A DNA stretch of 64,000 bases from Akkermansia muciniphila (GTDB taxonomy: Bacteria; Verrucomicrobiota; Verrucomicrobiia; Opitutales; Opitutaceae): assembly GCA_945898185.1 (NCBI GenBank), contig CAMDHP010000003.1:1-64000 (forward strand), in the 5' to 3' direction. The notes under the pieces were generated by a model. The model did not search any database, was not told the DNA's origin, and saw only the letters and a program-made list of their open reading frames with translations. This document shows, piece after piece, positions 39,893 through 49,849 of the stretch. Position 1 is the first letter of the stretch; the number at the start of each line of letters is the position of its first letter. The position numbers and the translations under genes are program-made.

Positions 39893-41326
39893 TCAGTGCA
39901 CTTTGCGGAGCTGGATACTGTCCACCAAGCGATCGTGCGAGAGCAGGTCGGTCACCACAATCAGGCGATCGCCAACTTGCAGACGACCCGAGCGAACCAA
40001 GAAGGTGATGGCGCGCTCGATGGTGTCGTTGGGATCGGAATCGAAGGTCAATAAGTAGGGATCAATGGCCCGAAGTATCCGCATCTCGCGCAGGGTCTCG
40101 ACCGAGTTCGTCATGGCGTAGATCGGAGCGAGGCAAGGGCGCATCGCAGCGAGTCCCTGCGCCATGAAGCCTTGGCGTGTAAAGGTGAGGATGGTAACGC
40201 CCGGCATCTCGTTGGCGAGATGGACGGCGGCTGCGAGGAGCTTGAATTTGTCGCCCAGGAGAAATGCCGGGGCGAGGTTGACGACCGGCTCCTCGGACTC
40301 GACGCGGCGGGCGACTTTTTCGAGGACCCGCACGCTGTCCATCGGGTATTTTCCGATAGTGGTCTCTCCGGAGAGCATGACGCAGTCGGCGCGTTCGTGA
40401 ACGGCGTTGGCGACGTCGGTGATCTCGGCGCGAGTCGGCATCGGCTGCGAGATCATGGATTCCAACATGTGGGTGGCGATGATGACGGCGCGACCGTGGT
40501 CGAAGCAGGCCTGGACGGCGCGGCGCTGGATGGAGGGCAACTCCTCGAAGGGACACTCGATGCCGAGATCGCCGCGCGCGACCATGAGCGCGTCGGTCGC
40601 ACGCACAATCTCGTCAAGGTTAGCGATGGCCTCTTGGTCCTCGATCTTGGCGATGATCTTGGCGCGGGATTTATTGGCCCGCAAAAATTCCCGCAGTTGT
40701 TCGATGTCCTTTCCCTCGCGAACAAAAGAGAGCGCCACGAAATCAATGCCCTCCTCGATGCCCATGAGCGTATCGAGCCGGTCCTTCTCGGTGAAGGACG
40801 GGAGGTTCACCTTCACGCCGGGGAGATTTATGTGGCGGCGCGAGGTGAGCTGCCCGGGTATGAGGACCTTGCAACGGATGTGGGCGTGGTTTTTTTCAAG
40901 CACCTCGAAACGCATCAGGCCGCTATCCACAAGGACGATGTCGCCGACCTTGATGTCGTTGACGAGGTCCTGGTAGTTTACGTTCACCGAGCGGATCTCC
41001 TCGCCGCCATCGCGATCGCCCGGCTTGACGGTGAAGTCAAAGGTCTCGCCGACCTTGAGCTCGATTGGGGAGTCGACGTCACCAGTGCGGATCTCTGGGC
41101 CTTTAATGTCCATCATGATGCCGATCTCGCGGCCGACCTTGGCGGAAATGGCGCGAATGCGACGGATCACGGCGCGGCACCATTCGTGTTTGCCGTGGGC
41201 CATATTCAGGCGGGCGATATCGGCTCCCTCGGTAATAAGTTTTTCCAGCATCTCCTCGGACTCGGTGGCGGGGCCGAGGGTGAAGATGATCTTGGTGCGG
41301 CGGAACTCAGCGTTTGAAATAGCCAT
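39893..41326 (-). CDS. pyk: pyruvate kinase
   Basis: RRTKIIFTLGPATESEEMLEKLI..RLNMAHG..IIAKIEDQEAIANLDEIVRATDALMVARGDLGIECPFEELP..MLESMI..PTRAEITDVANAV. Confidence 0.97.
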   Translation of the reverse strand: MAISNAEFRRTKIIFTLGPATESEEMLEKLITEGADIARLNMAHGKHEWCRAVIRRIRAISAKVGREIGIMMDIKGPEIRTGDVDSPIELKVGETFDFTVKPGDRDGGEEIRSVNVNYQDLVNDIKVGDIVLVDSGLMRFEVLEKNHAHIRCKVLIPGQLTSRRHINLPGVKVNLPSFTEKDRLDTLMGIEEGIDFVALSFVREGKDIEQLREFLRANKSRAKIIAKIEDQEAIANLDEIVRATDALMVARGDLGIECPFEELPSIQRRAVQACFDHGRAVIIATHMLESMISQPMPTRAEITDVANAVHERADCVMLSGETTIGKYPMDSVRVLEKVARRVESEEPVVNLAPAFLLGDKFKLLAAAVHLANEMPGVTILTFTRQGFMAQGLAAMRPCLAPIYAMTNSVETLREMRILRAIDPYLLTFDSDPNDTIERAITFLVRSGRLQVGDRLIVVTDLLSHDRLVDSIQLRKVH

Positions 41327-41402
41327 ACAGTTCAAGAGCAAAACGCGCACCAACCGTAGCGCCAGCCAAGATTGGACGCGGGCCCAGATTAGTCGTCGCC
41401 GT

Positions 41403-42200
41403 CTACCAATCGCACGCTGGGGCGCCTTCGCCCGGTCCCACGATATGGAGGCCGCAACTCAGCCGCTTCCTCAGAGCGGCGAAGGTCTGCTCCACCGCCG
41501 CGAGGCTGTTGCAGTCGCGGCTTAGGTGAGTCAGGAAAATCTGCCGCCAATGCGGGCTCGCGGTCGCGGCTAGCAAGTCGTGCGTGGCCTCGTTGGACAA
41601 ATGCCCGTGACGCCCACCGATGCGCTGCTTGGTTTTCCACGGCCGGCGGTGATCCGCCTCCAAAAGCTTCGGACAATGGTTACTCTCCACCACCACGACA
41701 TCGCAGGCGCGCAAGCGGGCGTAAACATGGGCGGGCACGTGCCCGAGGTCGGTGAGCCAGACAAGGCTGCGGCGCGGCGAAAACAGGTCACCATCGATCC
41801 CGCTGGCGAAAGCGAAGCCCACCGGCTCCTGCGCATCGTGCGGCACAGTAAAACTCTCAACCTCGAGGTCGCGAAAAGTGAAACGCGTGCCACTCTCGAA
41901 AATCCGCCAGCTCACTGCGCCGCCGAGCTTGGCGCGCACCGCCCGTGCGGTGGCCTCATTGGCAAAAATAGAAACGTGCGGGTGCTTTTTAAACATCTCC
42001 ACCCCCGCCGCGTGATCGCCGTGCTCATGAGTCAGGAACACCGCATCGAGCTCCTCCGCGCGCGTTTCGGCCGCAACGAGGAGTTCCGTGAGTTTGCGCG
42101 CGGAGAAGCCGGCGTCTATCAGAACCCGCGCCCCGTCGGTTCGCAACAGGGCGGCGTTGCCCGAACTGCCACTGCCGAGGATCTGGATGCGCATCGCCAT
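41403..42200 (-). CDS. MBL-fold metallo-hydrolase
   Basis: ILGSGSSGNAALLRTDGARVLIDAGFSARKL..AVFLTHEHGDHAAGVEMF. Confidence 0.93.
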   Translation of the reverse strand: MAMRIQILGSGSSGNAALLRTDGARVLIDAGFSARKLTELLVAAETRAEELDAVFLTHEHGDHAAGVEMFKKHPHVSIFANEATARAVRAKLGGAVSWRIFESGTRFTFRDLEVESFTVPHDAQEPVGFAFASGIDGDLFSPRRSLVWLTDLGHVPAHVYARLRACDVVVVESNHCPKLLEADHRRPWKTKQRIGGRHGHLSNEATHDLLAATASPHWRQIFLTHLSRDCNSLAAVEQTFAALRKRLSCGLHIVGPGEGAPACDW

Positions 42201-42321
42201 GTCTTGTCCGGATCAAATCCGCCCCGCCACCACGCTCAACCCTTCTCTTGCCACCTATTGGGAAAACCATAGCTCCCCGTTGACCCCGCAACCCTTCGGG
42301 TTCACTTCTCTCTCTCCGTCC

Positions 42322-42819
42322 ATGGCCAAGTCTTCTTCAAAATCTCCTGCCGCGCGCACTTCGCGCCCCGCTGTTCGAGCCCTCCGCGGCACAGTTTATG
42401 TGACCCGCCAGGTTCACTTTAATTCCGCCCACCGCCTCTACAATCCGGGCAAGTCCAAGCTCTGGAACGAGGAACATTACGGTCTCTGCTCCAACCCCCA
42501 CTGGCACGGCCACAACTACGTCCTGGAGGTCACCGTGGCTGGCGAGCCCCACCCCGAGACCGGTTACCTGATGGACCTCGGGACGCTGAAAAACATCCTT
42601 GAGGAGCACATTTTAAAGCCCTGCGACCACCGCAACCTCAACGACGAGGTCGCCTTTCTGCGCGACATCATTCCTTCGACCGAAAATCTCGTTATCGCCT
42701 TTTGGGAGCAGATTGAACCTCATATCAAAGCCGGTCGCCTCCACGCGGTTAAGCTTTTCGAAACCCCGCGCAACTTCGCCGAATATCGAGGCCCTTCCAC
42801 CTCCGCGCCCGCGCCGTAA
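42322..42819 (+). CDS. queD: 6-carboxy-tetrahydropterin synthase QueD/PTPS family
   Basis: VYVTRQVHFNSAHRLYNPGKSKLWNEEHYGLCSNPHWHGHNYVLEVTVAG..GYLMDLGTLKNILEEHI..PCDHRNLND. Confidence 0.92.
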   Translation: MAKSSSKSPAARTSRPAVRALRGTVYVTRQVHFNSAHRLYNPGKSKLWNEEHYGLCSNPHWHGHNYVLEVTVAGEPHPETGYLMDLGTLKNILEEHILKPCDHRNLNDEVAFLRDIIPSTENLVIAFWEQIEPHIKAGRLHAVKLFETPRNFAEYRGPSTSAPAP

Positions 42820-42934
42820 ACCCTTTTTAGACAGAATAAGCCCAGCCTTTACCTGCCCGCTCAGCCCGTTCTCAACAAGCTTTAGGTGTTATCGTCCCCA
42901 CCAGCCGGCCCTCTGATCCCTACCAAAAACGACC

Positions 42935-44047
42935 ATGCCCGCCAAACCCTCCCGCCCAAGCCGCGCCAAAACCCGAGGCACGCCGAGACCCAGCTCGGCC
43001 TCCGCTCCCCCTTCCCGCGCCACCGCGAAGGCCGAGCCCGATGCCGCGACTTTCTTCCTGCCGCCCGCCGCCGTGAAAAGGATGTATCTCCACCGCATCG
43101 CCGGCGGTCCCGCCAGACCGCTCATCGTCCGCCGCTACGACGCGGCCTTCACGCTCTCGCACGCCTACAAGGCCTCGCTGCCCGACATGATGGAAGCCAT
43201 TGAGGCCATCCCAGGCGCGCCCGTCGCCATCCAGCAGGTCGGCATCTCCGGCTTCAAACTGCCGCTTCGCTACCGCACCAAAAATAGAAAAACCGTCCAC
43301 ACCTTGGAGACGAGCGTCACCGGCACCGTCTCCCTCGCAGCCGGACTGAAGGGCATCAACATGAGCCGCATCATGCGCTCGTTCTACGAGCACGCCGACG
43401 AGGTGTTCACGCCCGACTTGCTCGCCCGAATCCTCGAAAAATACCGCCGCGACGTCGGCTCACTTTCCGCCCGCCTGCGGCTCGATTTTTCCTACCCGAT
43501 GCCGCAACGCGCCCTGCGCAGCGGCCTCGTGGGCTGGCAATATTACCAGGCCGCGTTCCTCGCTCGCATCGCCGACGACGGCGCAGTGCGCCGTTTCATC
43601 GAGCTCGATTTCGTTTACTCCTCCGCCTGCCCGTGCAGCGCCGAACTCAGCGAACACGCCCGCGACACCCGGGCTGTTTATGCCATTCCCCACAACCAGC
43701 GCTCCAAAGCCCGCGTGCTCGTCGAGCTCGCCACTGGCGCAAAGTTTCATTTCGAGGAACTGCAAGCCCATGTGCTGCGTGGCCTCATCACCGAAACGCA
43801 GGTGATGGTGAAACGCGAAGACGAGCAGGCCTTCGCCGAGCTTAACGGCGCGCACATCAAATTCGTCGAAGACGCCGCCCGCCTTGTTTATGCGGAGCTC
43901 GCGCCCGACGCCCGTATCGCAGATTTCCAAATCGCCTGCTCGCACCTCGAATCGCTTCACTCCCACGACGCCGTCAGCGTCATCTGCAAGGGCGTGCCGG
44001 GCGGACTCACCGCCGACTTCGATGCCTTCCGCAGTCTAGTTTGTTAA
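42935..44047 (+). CDS. folE2: GTP cyclohydrolase FolE2 (type IB)
   Basis: [74 protein letters not shown]. Confidence 0.93.
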   Translation: MPAKPSRPSRAKTRGTPRPSSASAPPSRATAKAEPDAATFFLPPAAVKRMYLHRIAGGPARPLIVRRYDAAFTLSHAYKASLPDMMEAIEAIPGAPVAIQQVGISGFKLPLRYRTKNRKTVHTLETSVTGTVSLAAGLKGINMSRIMRSFYEHADEVFTPDLLARILEKYRRDVGSLSARLRLDFSYPMPQRALRSGLVGWQYYQAAFLARIADDGAVRRFIELDFVYSSACPCSAELSEHARDTRAVYAIPHNQRSKARVLVELATGAKFHFEELQAHVLRGLITETQVMVKREDEQAFAELNGAHIKFVEDAARLVYAELAPDARIADFQIACSHLESLHSHDAVSVICKGVPGGLTADFDAFRSLVC

Positions 44048-44068
44048 TTCTTCATCCCGCCAAATCTC

Positions 44069-44809
44069 GTGGCTAAAAAGTCCTCCGCCTCCCGCCGCCG
44101 GCCGCCGTTTATTCTCATCACCGGCGCAAGCCAGGGCCTCGGCGCCGCCCTCGCGTTCGCTTACGCGCGCACCTTTCCCGGCTCGAAGCTCGCCCTCGTC
44201 GCCCGCAACGCCCGCAACTTGGAAAAAGTCGCCGCCCGCTGCGAAGCCCTCGGGGCCGATGCCCATGGGTTCGTCTGCGACGCTTCCGACGATGCAGCCG
44301 TCGCCCGCTTGCCCGCCGCCGTATCCAAAGTCTTCCGACGCACGCCCGATATCGTGGTCAACAACGCCGGGCGCTTCGCCTCCGCGACTTTCGCTGCGAC
44401 TACGCCTGCGATTTTTGACGACATGCTCGGCGCCAATCTCCGCTCTGCCTACCTCGTCACCCGCGCCTTCCTGCCCGCGTTCGCCGAACGCAAGGCCGGC
44501 GACTTTGTTTTCATCAGCTCCATCTGCGGTAAAATCGTGCTCCCCGCCTGCGCCGCCTACACCGTGGCGAAGCACGGCCTCACCGGCCTCGCCGCCGCTC
44601 TCCGCGCCGAAACCAAGGGCACGGGCTTACGCGTGCTCTGCATCCACCCGGGTGCGACCGACACCCCCGCGTGGGATGGCTCCGGCGTGAATCGCACCCG
44701 CATGATGACGGCCGCAAGTGTCGCCGAAGCGGTCGTCGCCCTGACCTCGCTCGACGCTTGCACCGTCGCCGAAGAAATTACCCTCCGGCCGAGCGGCGGA
44801 GACCTCTGA
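44069..44809 (+). CDS. SDR family oxidoreductase
   Basis: ILITGASQGLGAALAFAYA..VVNNAGRF..AYTVAKHGLTGLAAALRAE; GTG start. Confidence 0.93.
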   Translation: MAKKSSASRRRPPFILITGASQGLGAALAFAYARTFPGSKLALVARNARNLEKVAARCEALGADAHGFVCDASDDAAVARLPAAVSKVFRRTPDIVVNNAGRFASATFAATTPAIFDDMLGANLRSAYLVTRAFLPAFAERKAGDFVFISSICGKIVLPACAAYTVAKHGLTGLAAALRAETKGTGLRVLCIHPGATDTPAWDGSGVNRTRMMTAASVAEAVVALTSLDACTVAEEITLRPSGGDL

Positions 44810-44846
44810 GCGGCGGTCGCGCTTTCAGCGCTTGCGGTGCCTGACC

Positions 44847-44935
44847 TAGGAGTTTGTTGCACGCGATTCCGAATCGCCGCCGCACCAGCGGCGGCGGTGT
44901 GAATACTGCAATCCACCGCGTGCAAGCACGCTCCT
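44847..44935. repeat. REP-like dispersed palindromic element, copy C (cruciform capable)
   Basis: TAGGAGTTTGTTGCACGCGATTC..CGCCGCCGC-ACCA-GCGGCGGCG..CAATCCACCGCGTGCAAGCACGCTCCT. Confidence 0.8.
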
Positions 44936-44977
44936 CCATGGCCGGAGATCAGTCCTGTTTTTGCATCCAACGCAGAA

Positions 44978-46804
44978 TCACAGACGGCAGATAAGCAGTT
45001 CGCGCTCAAAAATCATCTCTTTCGGCAAGTGAGCGTGGAGATCAACAAAGAGCTCTTCGTGGCCGAGAATCTCGGCGCGCCAGGCAAGGCGGTCCACCGT
45101 GGTGAGGGTCTCGAAGGTTTCGCGGGGAAAATCCAAGCCGGTCCAATCAATGTCTTCGTAGCGTGGCATCCAGCCGATGGGCGTCTCGCGGGCGCGGGCG
45201 CGGCCTTGGCAGCGGTCCACGATCCATTTGAGCACGCGCATATTCTCGCTAAAGCCAGGCCAGATGAAGTGGCCGGCCGCGTCTTTGCGAAACCAGTTTA
45301 CGCAGAAAATACGCGGGGAGGCATCGAGGCCGCGCTGCATCTTGATCCAGTGGCGGAAGTAGTCGCCCATGTGGTAGCCGCAGAAGGGCAGCATCGCCAT
45401 GGGATCGCGGCGGACTTTCCCGATGGTGCCGGCGGCGGCGGCGGTCATCTCGGAGCCCATGGTCGCGCCGACGTAAACGCCGCCGGACCAGTTGAAGGCC
45501 TGGGTCACGAGCGGCATGGTGGTGGCGCGGCGTCCGCCGAAGATGATGGCGGCGATGGGCACGCCGGCGGGGTGTTCCCAATCGGGGTCAATGGTGGGGC
45601 ACTGGCGGGCGGGTGCGGTGAAGCGGGAGTTGGCGTGGGCGGCCTTTGCGCCGGTTTCCTTGCCGATGGCGGGCGTCCATTTTTTGCCCTGCCAATCGGT
45701 GCATTCGGCGGGGGGCTGATCGGTCATGCCCTCCCACCAAACGCCGCCTTCGGACGTGAGTGCGACATTGGTGAAAATGGTGTTCCGTGCGAGGGAGGCC
45801 ATCGCGTTGGGGTTGGTTTTGAGTGACGTGCCCGGAGCGACGCCGAAGAAGCCGGCCTCGGGATTAATGGCGCGGAGGTGACCCTCGGCGTCGGGCTTTA
45901 GCCACGCGATGTCGTCGCCGACGGTGGTGATTTTCCAGCCCTTGGCGGCCAGAGGGGCCGGCGGAATGAGCATGGCGAAGTTGGTCTTGCCGCAAGCGGA
46001 GGGAAAGGCGGCGGCGACGTAGGTCTTTTTACCTTGGGGATCCTCGACGCCGAGGATGAGCATGTGCTCGGCCATCCAGCCCTCGTCGCGGGCCATGGCG
46101 GAGGCAATGCGGAGGGCGAAGCATTTTTTGCCCAGAAGAGCGTTGCCGCCGTAGCCGGAGCCGAAGGACCAGATCTCACGGCTCTCGGGAAAGTGGACGA
46201 TGTATTTATCGGGATTGCAGGGCCAAGGGACATCCCTCTCGCCGGTTGCGAGGGGGCGACCGACGGAGTGCATGCAAGGGACGACGCGCTTTTCGGCTTT
46301 ATCAATCTCGGCCAGCACAGGCAGGCCGATGCGGGCCATGATGCGCATATTGACGACGACATAGGGCGAGTCGGTGAGTTGCACGCCGAGCTGCGCCATG
46401 GGCGAACCGACGGGGCCCATTGAGAAGGGCAAAACGTAGAGGGTGCGGCCGGCCATGCAGCCGGCGAAGAGGCCCTTGAGCTTGCGGCGCATCTCGTAGG
46501 GCTCGACCCAGTTGTTGGTGGGGCCGGCGTTGTCCTTGGAAAGGGAGCAGATGAAAGTGCGGTCCTCGACGCGGGCAACGTCGTCGGGGTCGGAGCGGGC
46601 GAGGAAGCAGCCGGGCCAGAGGTTTTCGTTGAGTTGAGTGAAAGTGCCGGCGGAGACGAGGCCGGCGCAGAGCGCATCGTATTCCTCCTGCGAGCCGTCC
46701 ACCCAGTGGATGGCGGCGGGCGTGGTGAGCGCGGCCATTTTCTCTACCCAGCGGAGAAGATGGCGGTTGGTGCTGAGCGGCGCGGCGGGGTTGCGAGTGT
46801 TCAT
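44978..46804 (-). CDS. pckG: phosphoenolpyruvate carboxykinase (GTP)
   Basis: [93 protein letters not shown]. Confidence 0.97.
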   Translation of the reverse strand: MNTRNPAAPLSTNRHLLRWVEKMAALTTPAAIHWVDGSQEEYDALCAGLVSAGTFTQLNENLWPGCFLARSDPDDVARVEDRTFICSLSKDNAGPTNNWVEPYEMRRKLKGLFAGCMAGRTLYVLPFSMGPVGSPMAQLGVQLTDSPYVVVNMRIMARIGLPVLAEIDKAEKRVVPCMHSVGRPLATGERDVPWPCNPDKYIVHFPESREIWSFGSGYGGNALLGKKCFALRIASAMARDEGWMAEHMLILGVEDPQGKKTYVAAAFPSACGKTNFAMLIPPAPLAAKGWKITTVGDDIAWLKPDAEGHLRAINPEAGFFGVAPGTSLKTNPNAMASLARNTIFTNVALTSEGGVWWEGMTDQPPAECTDWQGKKWTPAIGKETGAKAAHANSRFTAPARQCPTIDPDWEHPAGVPIAAIIFGGRRATTMPLVTQAFNWSGGVYVGATMGSEMTAAAAGTIGKVRRDPMAMLPFCGYHMGDYFRHWIKMQRGLDASPRIFCVNWFRKDAAGHFIWPGFSENMRVLKWIVDRCQGRARARETPIGWMPRYEDIDWTGLDFPRETFETLTTVDRLAWRAEILGHEELFVDLHAHLPKEMIFERELLICRL

Positions 46805-46827
46805 GGTAGGCAGGGAGTGGCGGATAA

Positions 46828-46933
46828 TCTTTCTCTCATTCTTTCTCGGGAATGGGTTCGGCGATTAAGCAGCCGGCGGTTTTTAGGGACGGAAAAGCAT
46901 CGGGAACGGGAATGAGAAAGAGAATGGGAATGA
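46828..46933. repeat. imperfect inverted repeat, TTCTC/GAGAA-rich spacer
   Basis: TCTTTCTCATT and AATGAGAAAGA arms flanking the pckG upstream region; similar TTCTCGTTCTC-type spacer at about 20866-20892. Confidence 0.55.
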
Positions 46934-47851
46934 TTAAGCCACGATGCGGGACGGCTCGACGTGGACGGCGACATGGGTGATCGCGAGGCCGCCGCCGACG
47001 AGGGCGTCCTGCACAGCGTGGGCGATGTCGTGGCCTTCTTTGACGGTGAGAAGGGGATTAACTTCGATGTGGATCTCGACGAGCAAGGCCAGCCCGCTGC
47101 AGCGAAGGTGACATTTATCTAAACCCAGCACACCGGGCACAGAAGCGGCGAGACGGCGCACCTCCAAGGTGAGCGATGCGGGCGCGGCGGTATCCATCAC
47201 CTGCCCCAGCGCACGATGGAAAACGATGACTCCGTTAAAGGCGACGACCACGCAGGCGGCGAGCGCGGCCCAATCGTCGGCGGCGGCGTAGTCGGGGCCG
47301 GCCAAGACCGCGATGAGAATGCCAATAAAGGCGGCGGCAGAGGTGAGGGCATCAGCGGCGTGGTGCCAGGCCTCGGCCCCGAGCGCGGTGCTGGCGGAGT
47401 CTTCGCCGGCCTTGTCCATGCGGCGGGCGAAGCGCCACTTCACGACCACGATAAGAACCAGCAGAGGCAAGGTGCCCCAGTGCGGGCCTTGGTGCGGAGT
47501 CACGATCTCGCGCACAGCGTGAACGCCAATCCAGCCGGCGGCGAAAAATATCACCAGCGCGACGCCGAGCGCGGCGAGCGGCTCAGCCTTGCCGTGGCCG
47601 TAGGGGTGGTCGGCATCGGGCGGCTCGGCGGCGACCCGGAAACCAGCCCAGACCAAGAGGGATGAAAAGACATCCATGAGCGACTCGACGCCATCGGCGA
47701 TGAGCGCGTAGGTATTGCCGAGGATGCCGCCTGCGAACTTGAGGACGGCGAGAGCAAGATTGAGTGCGACCCCGCGCAATACGAGCGCGGCGCCGGCCTC
47801 GGCGCGGGAACGGGCGAGAGCATGCGGATCAAGGTGGGCGCGGGCGGGCAT
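46934..47851 (-). CDS. cation diffusion facilitator family transporter
   Basis: ALIADGVESLMDVFSSLLVWAG..DADHPYGHGKAEPLAA..AWHHAADALTSAAAFIGI. Confidence 0.94.
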   Translation of the reverse strand: MPARAHLDPHALARSRAEAGAALVLRGVALNLALAVLKFAGGILGNTYALIADGVESLMDVFSSLLVWAGFRVAAEPPDADHPYGHGKAEPLAALGVALVIFFAAGWIGVHAVREIVTPHQGPHWGTLPLLVLIVVVKWRFARRMDKAGEDSASTALGAEAWHHAADALTSAAAFIGILIAVLAGPDYAAADDWAALAACVVVAFNGVIVFHRALGQVMDTAAPASLTLEVRRLAASVPGVLGLDKCHLRCSGLALLVEIHIEVNPLLTVKEGHDIAHAVQDALVGGGLAITHVAVHVEPSRIVA

Positions 47852-48008
47852 CGGAGTGCAGCGGGTGAGACCTTAGCTAATCGCGAACGGTAGCGGAGAG
47901 CCACAAGCAATGAGGAGCGTGGAGATACGCTCTTGTGCGCGGCGGGCGGACGGGCGGGATCGGAATAAAGCGGTTGCGCGCCATCGCGGAGCGACAGACC
48001 TTGCGCGT

Positions 48009-48380
48009 ATGCAAAAAGCACCGGCGTTAAACGTCATGGGCGGTCCGCTCAAACCCTGTAGTGTAAAACCAATGACAGGGTTTTTTCGCGATGGAACCTG
48101 CCACACCTGTGAAGAAGATGCGGGCTGCCACACGGTATGCGTCGAAGTGAGCGCCGGGTTCCTCGCCTGGCAGGCGGCGGCGGGCAACGACCTGACCACA
48201 CCGCGGCCGGAATATGATTTCCCGGGCCTGAAGCCGGGTGACCGCTGGTGTGTCTGCGCCGCCAGATGGCGCGAGGCGGTGGAAGCTGGAGTTCCAGCGC
48301 CAGTGGCGCTGGCGGCGACGCATCAGCGAACGCTCGAAATAGTGTCGCTCGCCATGCTACAAGCGCACGCCGCGGGATGA
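48009..48380 (+). CDS. DUF2237 family protein
   Basis: ALNVMGGPLKPCSVKPMTGFFRDGTCHTCEEDAGCHTVCVEVSAGFLAWQAAAGNDLTTPRPEYDFPGLKPGDRWCVCAARWREA. Confidence 0.93.
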   Translation: MQKAPALNVMGGPLKPCSVKPMTGFFRDGTCHTCEEDAGCHTVCVEVSAGFLAWQAAAGNDLTTPRPEYDFPGLKPGDRWCVCAARWREAVEAGVPAPVALAATHQRTLEIVSLAMLQAHAAG

Positions 48381-48458
48381 AAGTTATCAGCCAAGGTCCC
48401 GGTGGGGAGGGGTATGCGGTGAGGATTTTTGGCCTATCGCCGGATCCTGAAAATAAGT

Positions 48459-48500
48459 TGCCCGGCCGCTTACCCCTAAGCGACCGGGCATTTGCTTTCT
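48459..48500 (+). terminator. strong hairpin followed by a T-rich tract (candidate intrinsic terminator)
   Basis: TGCCCGGCCGCTTA-CCCC-TAAGCGACCGGGCA then TTTGCTTTCTT, about 80 nt after the DUF2237 stop. Confidence 0.7.
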
Positions 48501-48621
48501 TAGTTACCCCAAAACTCCTGTTTGCACAGGAGAAGTGAAAAGTGATACCCAGAAGAACGCGGGAAGCAGGCGTTCAGGTCAACCTATTCTTAAAGAAAAC
48601 TACGCCTAATTTCAGAGTCCC

Positions 48622-49584
48622 ATGGAAAACCCCAACTTAGCAGATGTTTTCAAACTAGTCTCAGGCGCTGCGGAGACGCGACCCAAGGCGTGGTTGCGAG
48701 TGACCGGCGAAGACGCGGCGACGTTTCTACAAGGCCAGTGCACGCAAGATGTGCACAAAATGAAGACCGGGGAAGCGCGCTATGCGGTGTGGCTGACCAC
48801 AAAAGGCCGGGTGCTCGGCGAGAGCCTGGTCTTGCGCGCAGCGAACGGTGACTGGTGGCTATGGAGTGCGCACACTGATGGGGTGGCGTTAAAGGCCAGG
48901 TTGGAGGACTTCATAATCGCAGACGACGTGCTGGTGGAGGACCTTGGTGACGGAGCGGACGGCTGGGAGCAGGTGACTCTGGCCGGAGCGCGGGCGGAAG
49001 TCTGGTTGCGCGCGGCGCTCCACGGAGTCGAGCCACCGGCGGAAGGCGGGTGGGTGGAACTGCGCGGCGGAGTGTTGCTGGCGGGACGTCGCGGGCTGGC
49101 GCGGGTCTGGGACTGGGTGCGACCGAAGGCGGGTGCGGATGCGAGCGACTGGGCGGCGGCGGAGTTAGGCGAGTTGAGCGGCGACGCACTGACGCGGGCG
49201 CGCTTGGCGGCGGGCGTGCCGGCAATTCCGGCGGAGTTCGGGCCGACGGACCTGCCCCAGGAAGCGGGGCTGGAGACGGTGGCGATCTCGTTTAACAAGG
49301 GATGTTACCTCGGTCAGGAGGTCATGGCCCGTCTGCACGCAATGGGGCAGGTGCGGCGGCGTTTGATGCGCGCCACCGGAGCAGGTGCGGCGCCGGCGGC
49401 GGGTGCGAGTTTGCTCGTGGAGGCGTCGGGGAAACGCGTCGGCGAAATTCGCGCGGCGATACACGACGGACACGGCGGATGGCTCGGCCTGGCGATGGTG
49501 AATCTGCTCGGCCTCGACGCGACGAAATGCCTCGTGCTCGAAACAGATACCGCGCGCGGCGTGTGCTTGGAGGATGTTTCATGA
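48622..49584 (+). CDS. ygfZ: folate-binding YgfZ/GcvT-like protein
   Basis: TFLQGQCTQDVHKMKTGEARYAVWLTTKGRVLGESLVLR..ISFNKGCYLGQEVMARLHAMGQVRRRL (KGCYxGQE motif). Confidence 0.93.
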   Translation: MENPNLADVFKLVSGAAETRPKAWLRVTGEDAATFLQGQCTQDVHKMKTGEARYAVWLTTKGRVLGESLVLRAANGDWWLWSAHTDGVALKARLEDFIIADDVLVEDLGDGADGWEQVTLAGARAEVWLRAALHGVEPPAEGGWVELRGGVLLAGRRGLARVWDWVRPKAGADASDWAAAELGELSGDALTRARLAAGVPAIPAEFGPTDLPQEAGLETVAISFNKGCYLGQEVMARLHAMGQVRRRLMRATGAGAAPAAGASLLVEASGKRVGEIRAAIHDGHGGWLGLAMVNLLGLDATKCLVLETDTARGVCLEDVS

Positions 49585-49838
49585 ACGCGACTGAACGGGA
49601 ACAACTCCTTGCCCTCTGCGCACGCATGGGCGCGACGCCGACGCAGGCGGCAGCAATGGGCGACCAGCTCCTCAAACGCTGCGATCAACTCGTCGCGGAA
49701 CGCAGCTGGACGCGGGTGCGCGCGATGGAGCACTTGCTCACCGTGCTGGTAAAAGGCCGCAACGGTGAGACAGTGCCCGGCTTCGAGGGCGGACGGCCTC
49801 CGGAAGAGTCTAAGCCGAAGGGCCCGGTTCCGCAATAA
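49581..49838 (+). CDS. small conserved-looking protein coupled to ygfZ
   Basis: 85 aa ORF with ATGA overlap; MNATEREQLLALCARMGATPTQAAAMGDQLLKRCDQL. Confidence 0.7.
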   Translation: MNATEREQLLALCARMGATPTQAAAMGDQLLKRCDQLVAERSWTRVRAMEHLLTVLVKGRNGETVPGFEGGRPPEESKPKGPVPQ

Positions 49839-49849
49839 AACGCAATCCC

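Noticed and set aside
40172-41317. 381-aa + strand ORF opposite pyruvate kinase
   Set aside because: Shadow ORF; pyruvate kinase is certain.
45029-45826. 265-aa + strand ORF opposite PEPCK
   Set aside because: Shadow ORF in a GC-rich gene.
48541-48600. Possible SRP/4.5S-like RNA (GGGAAGCAG and CAGGTC strings)
   Set aside because: The order and spacing of the motifs do not match the conserved SRP RNA apical loop.
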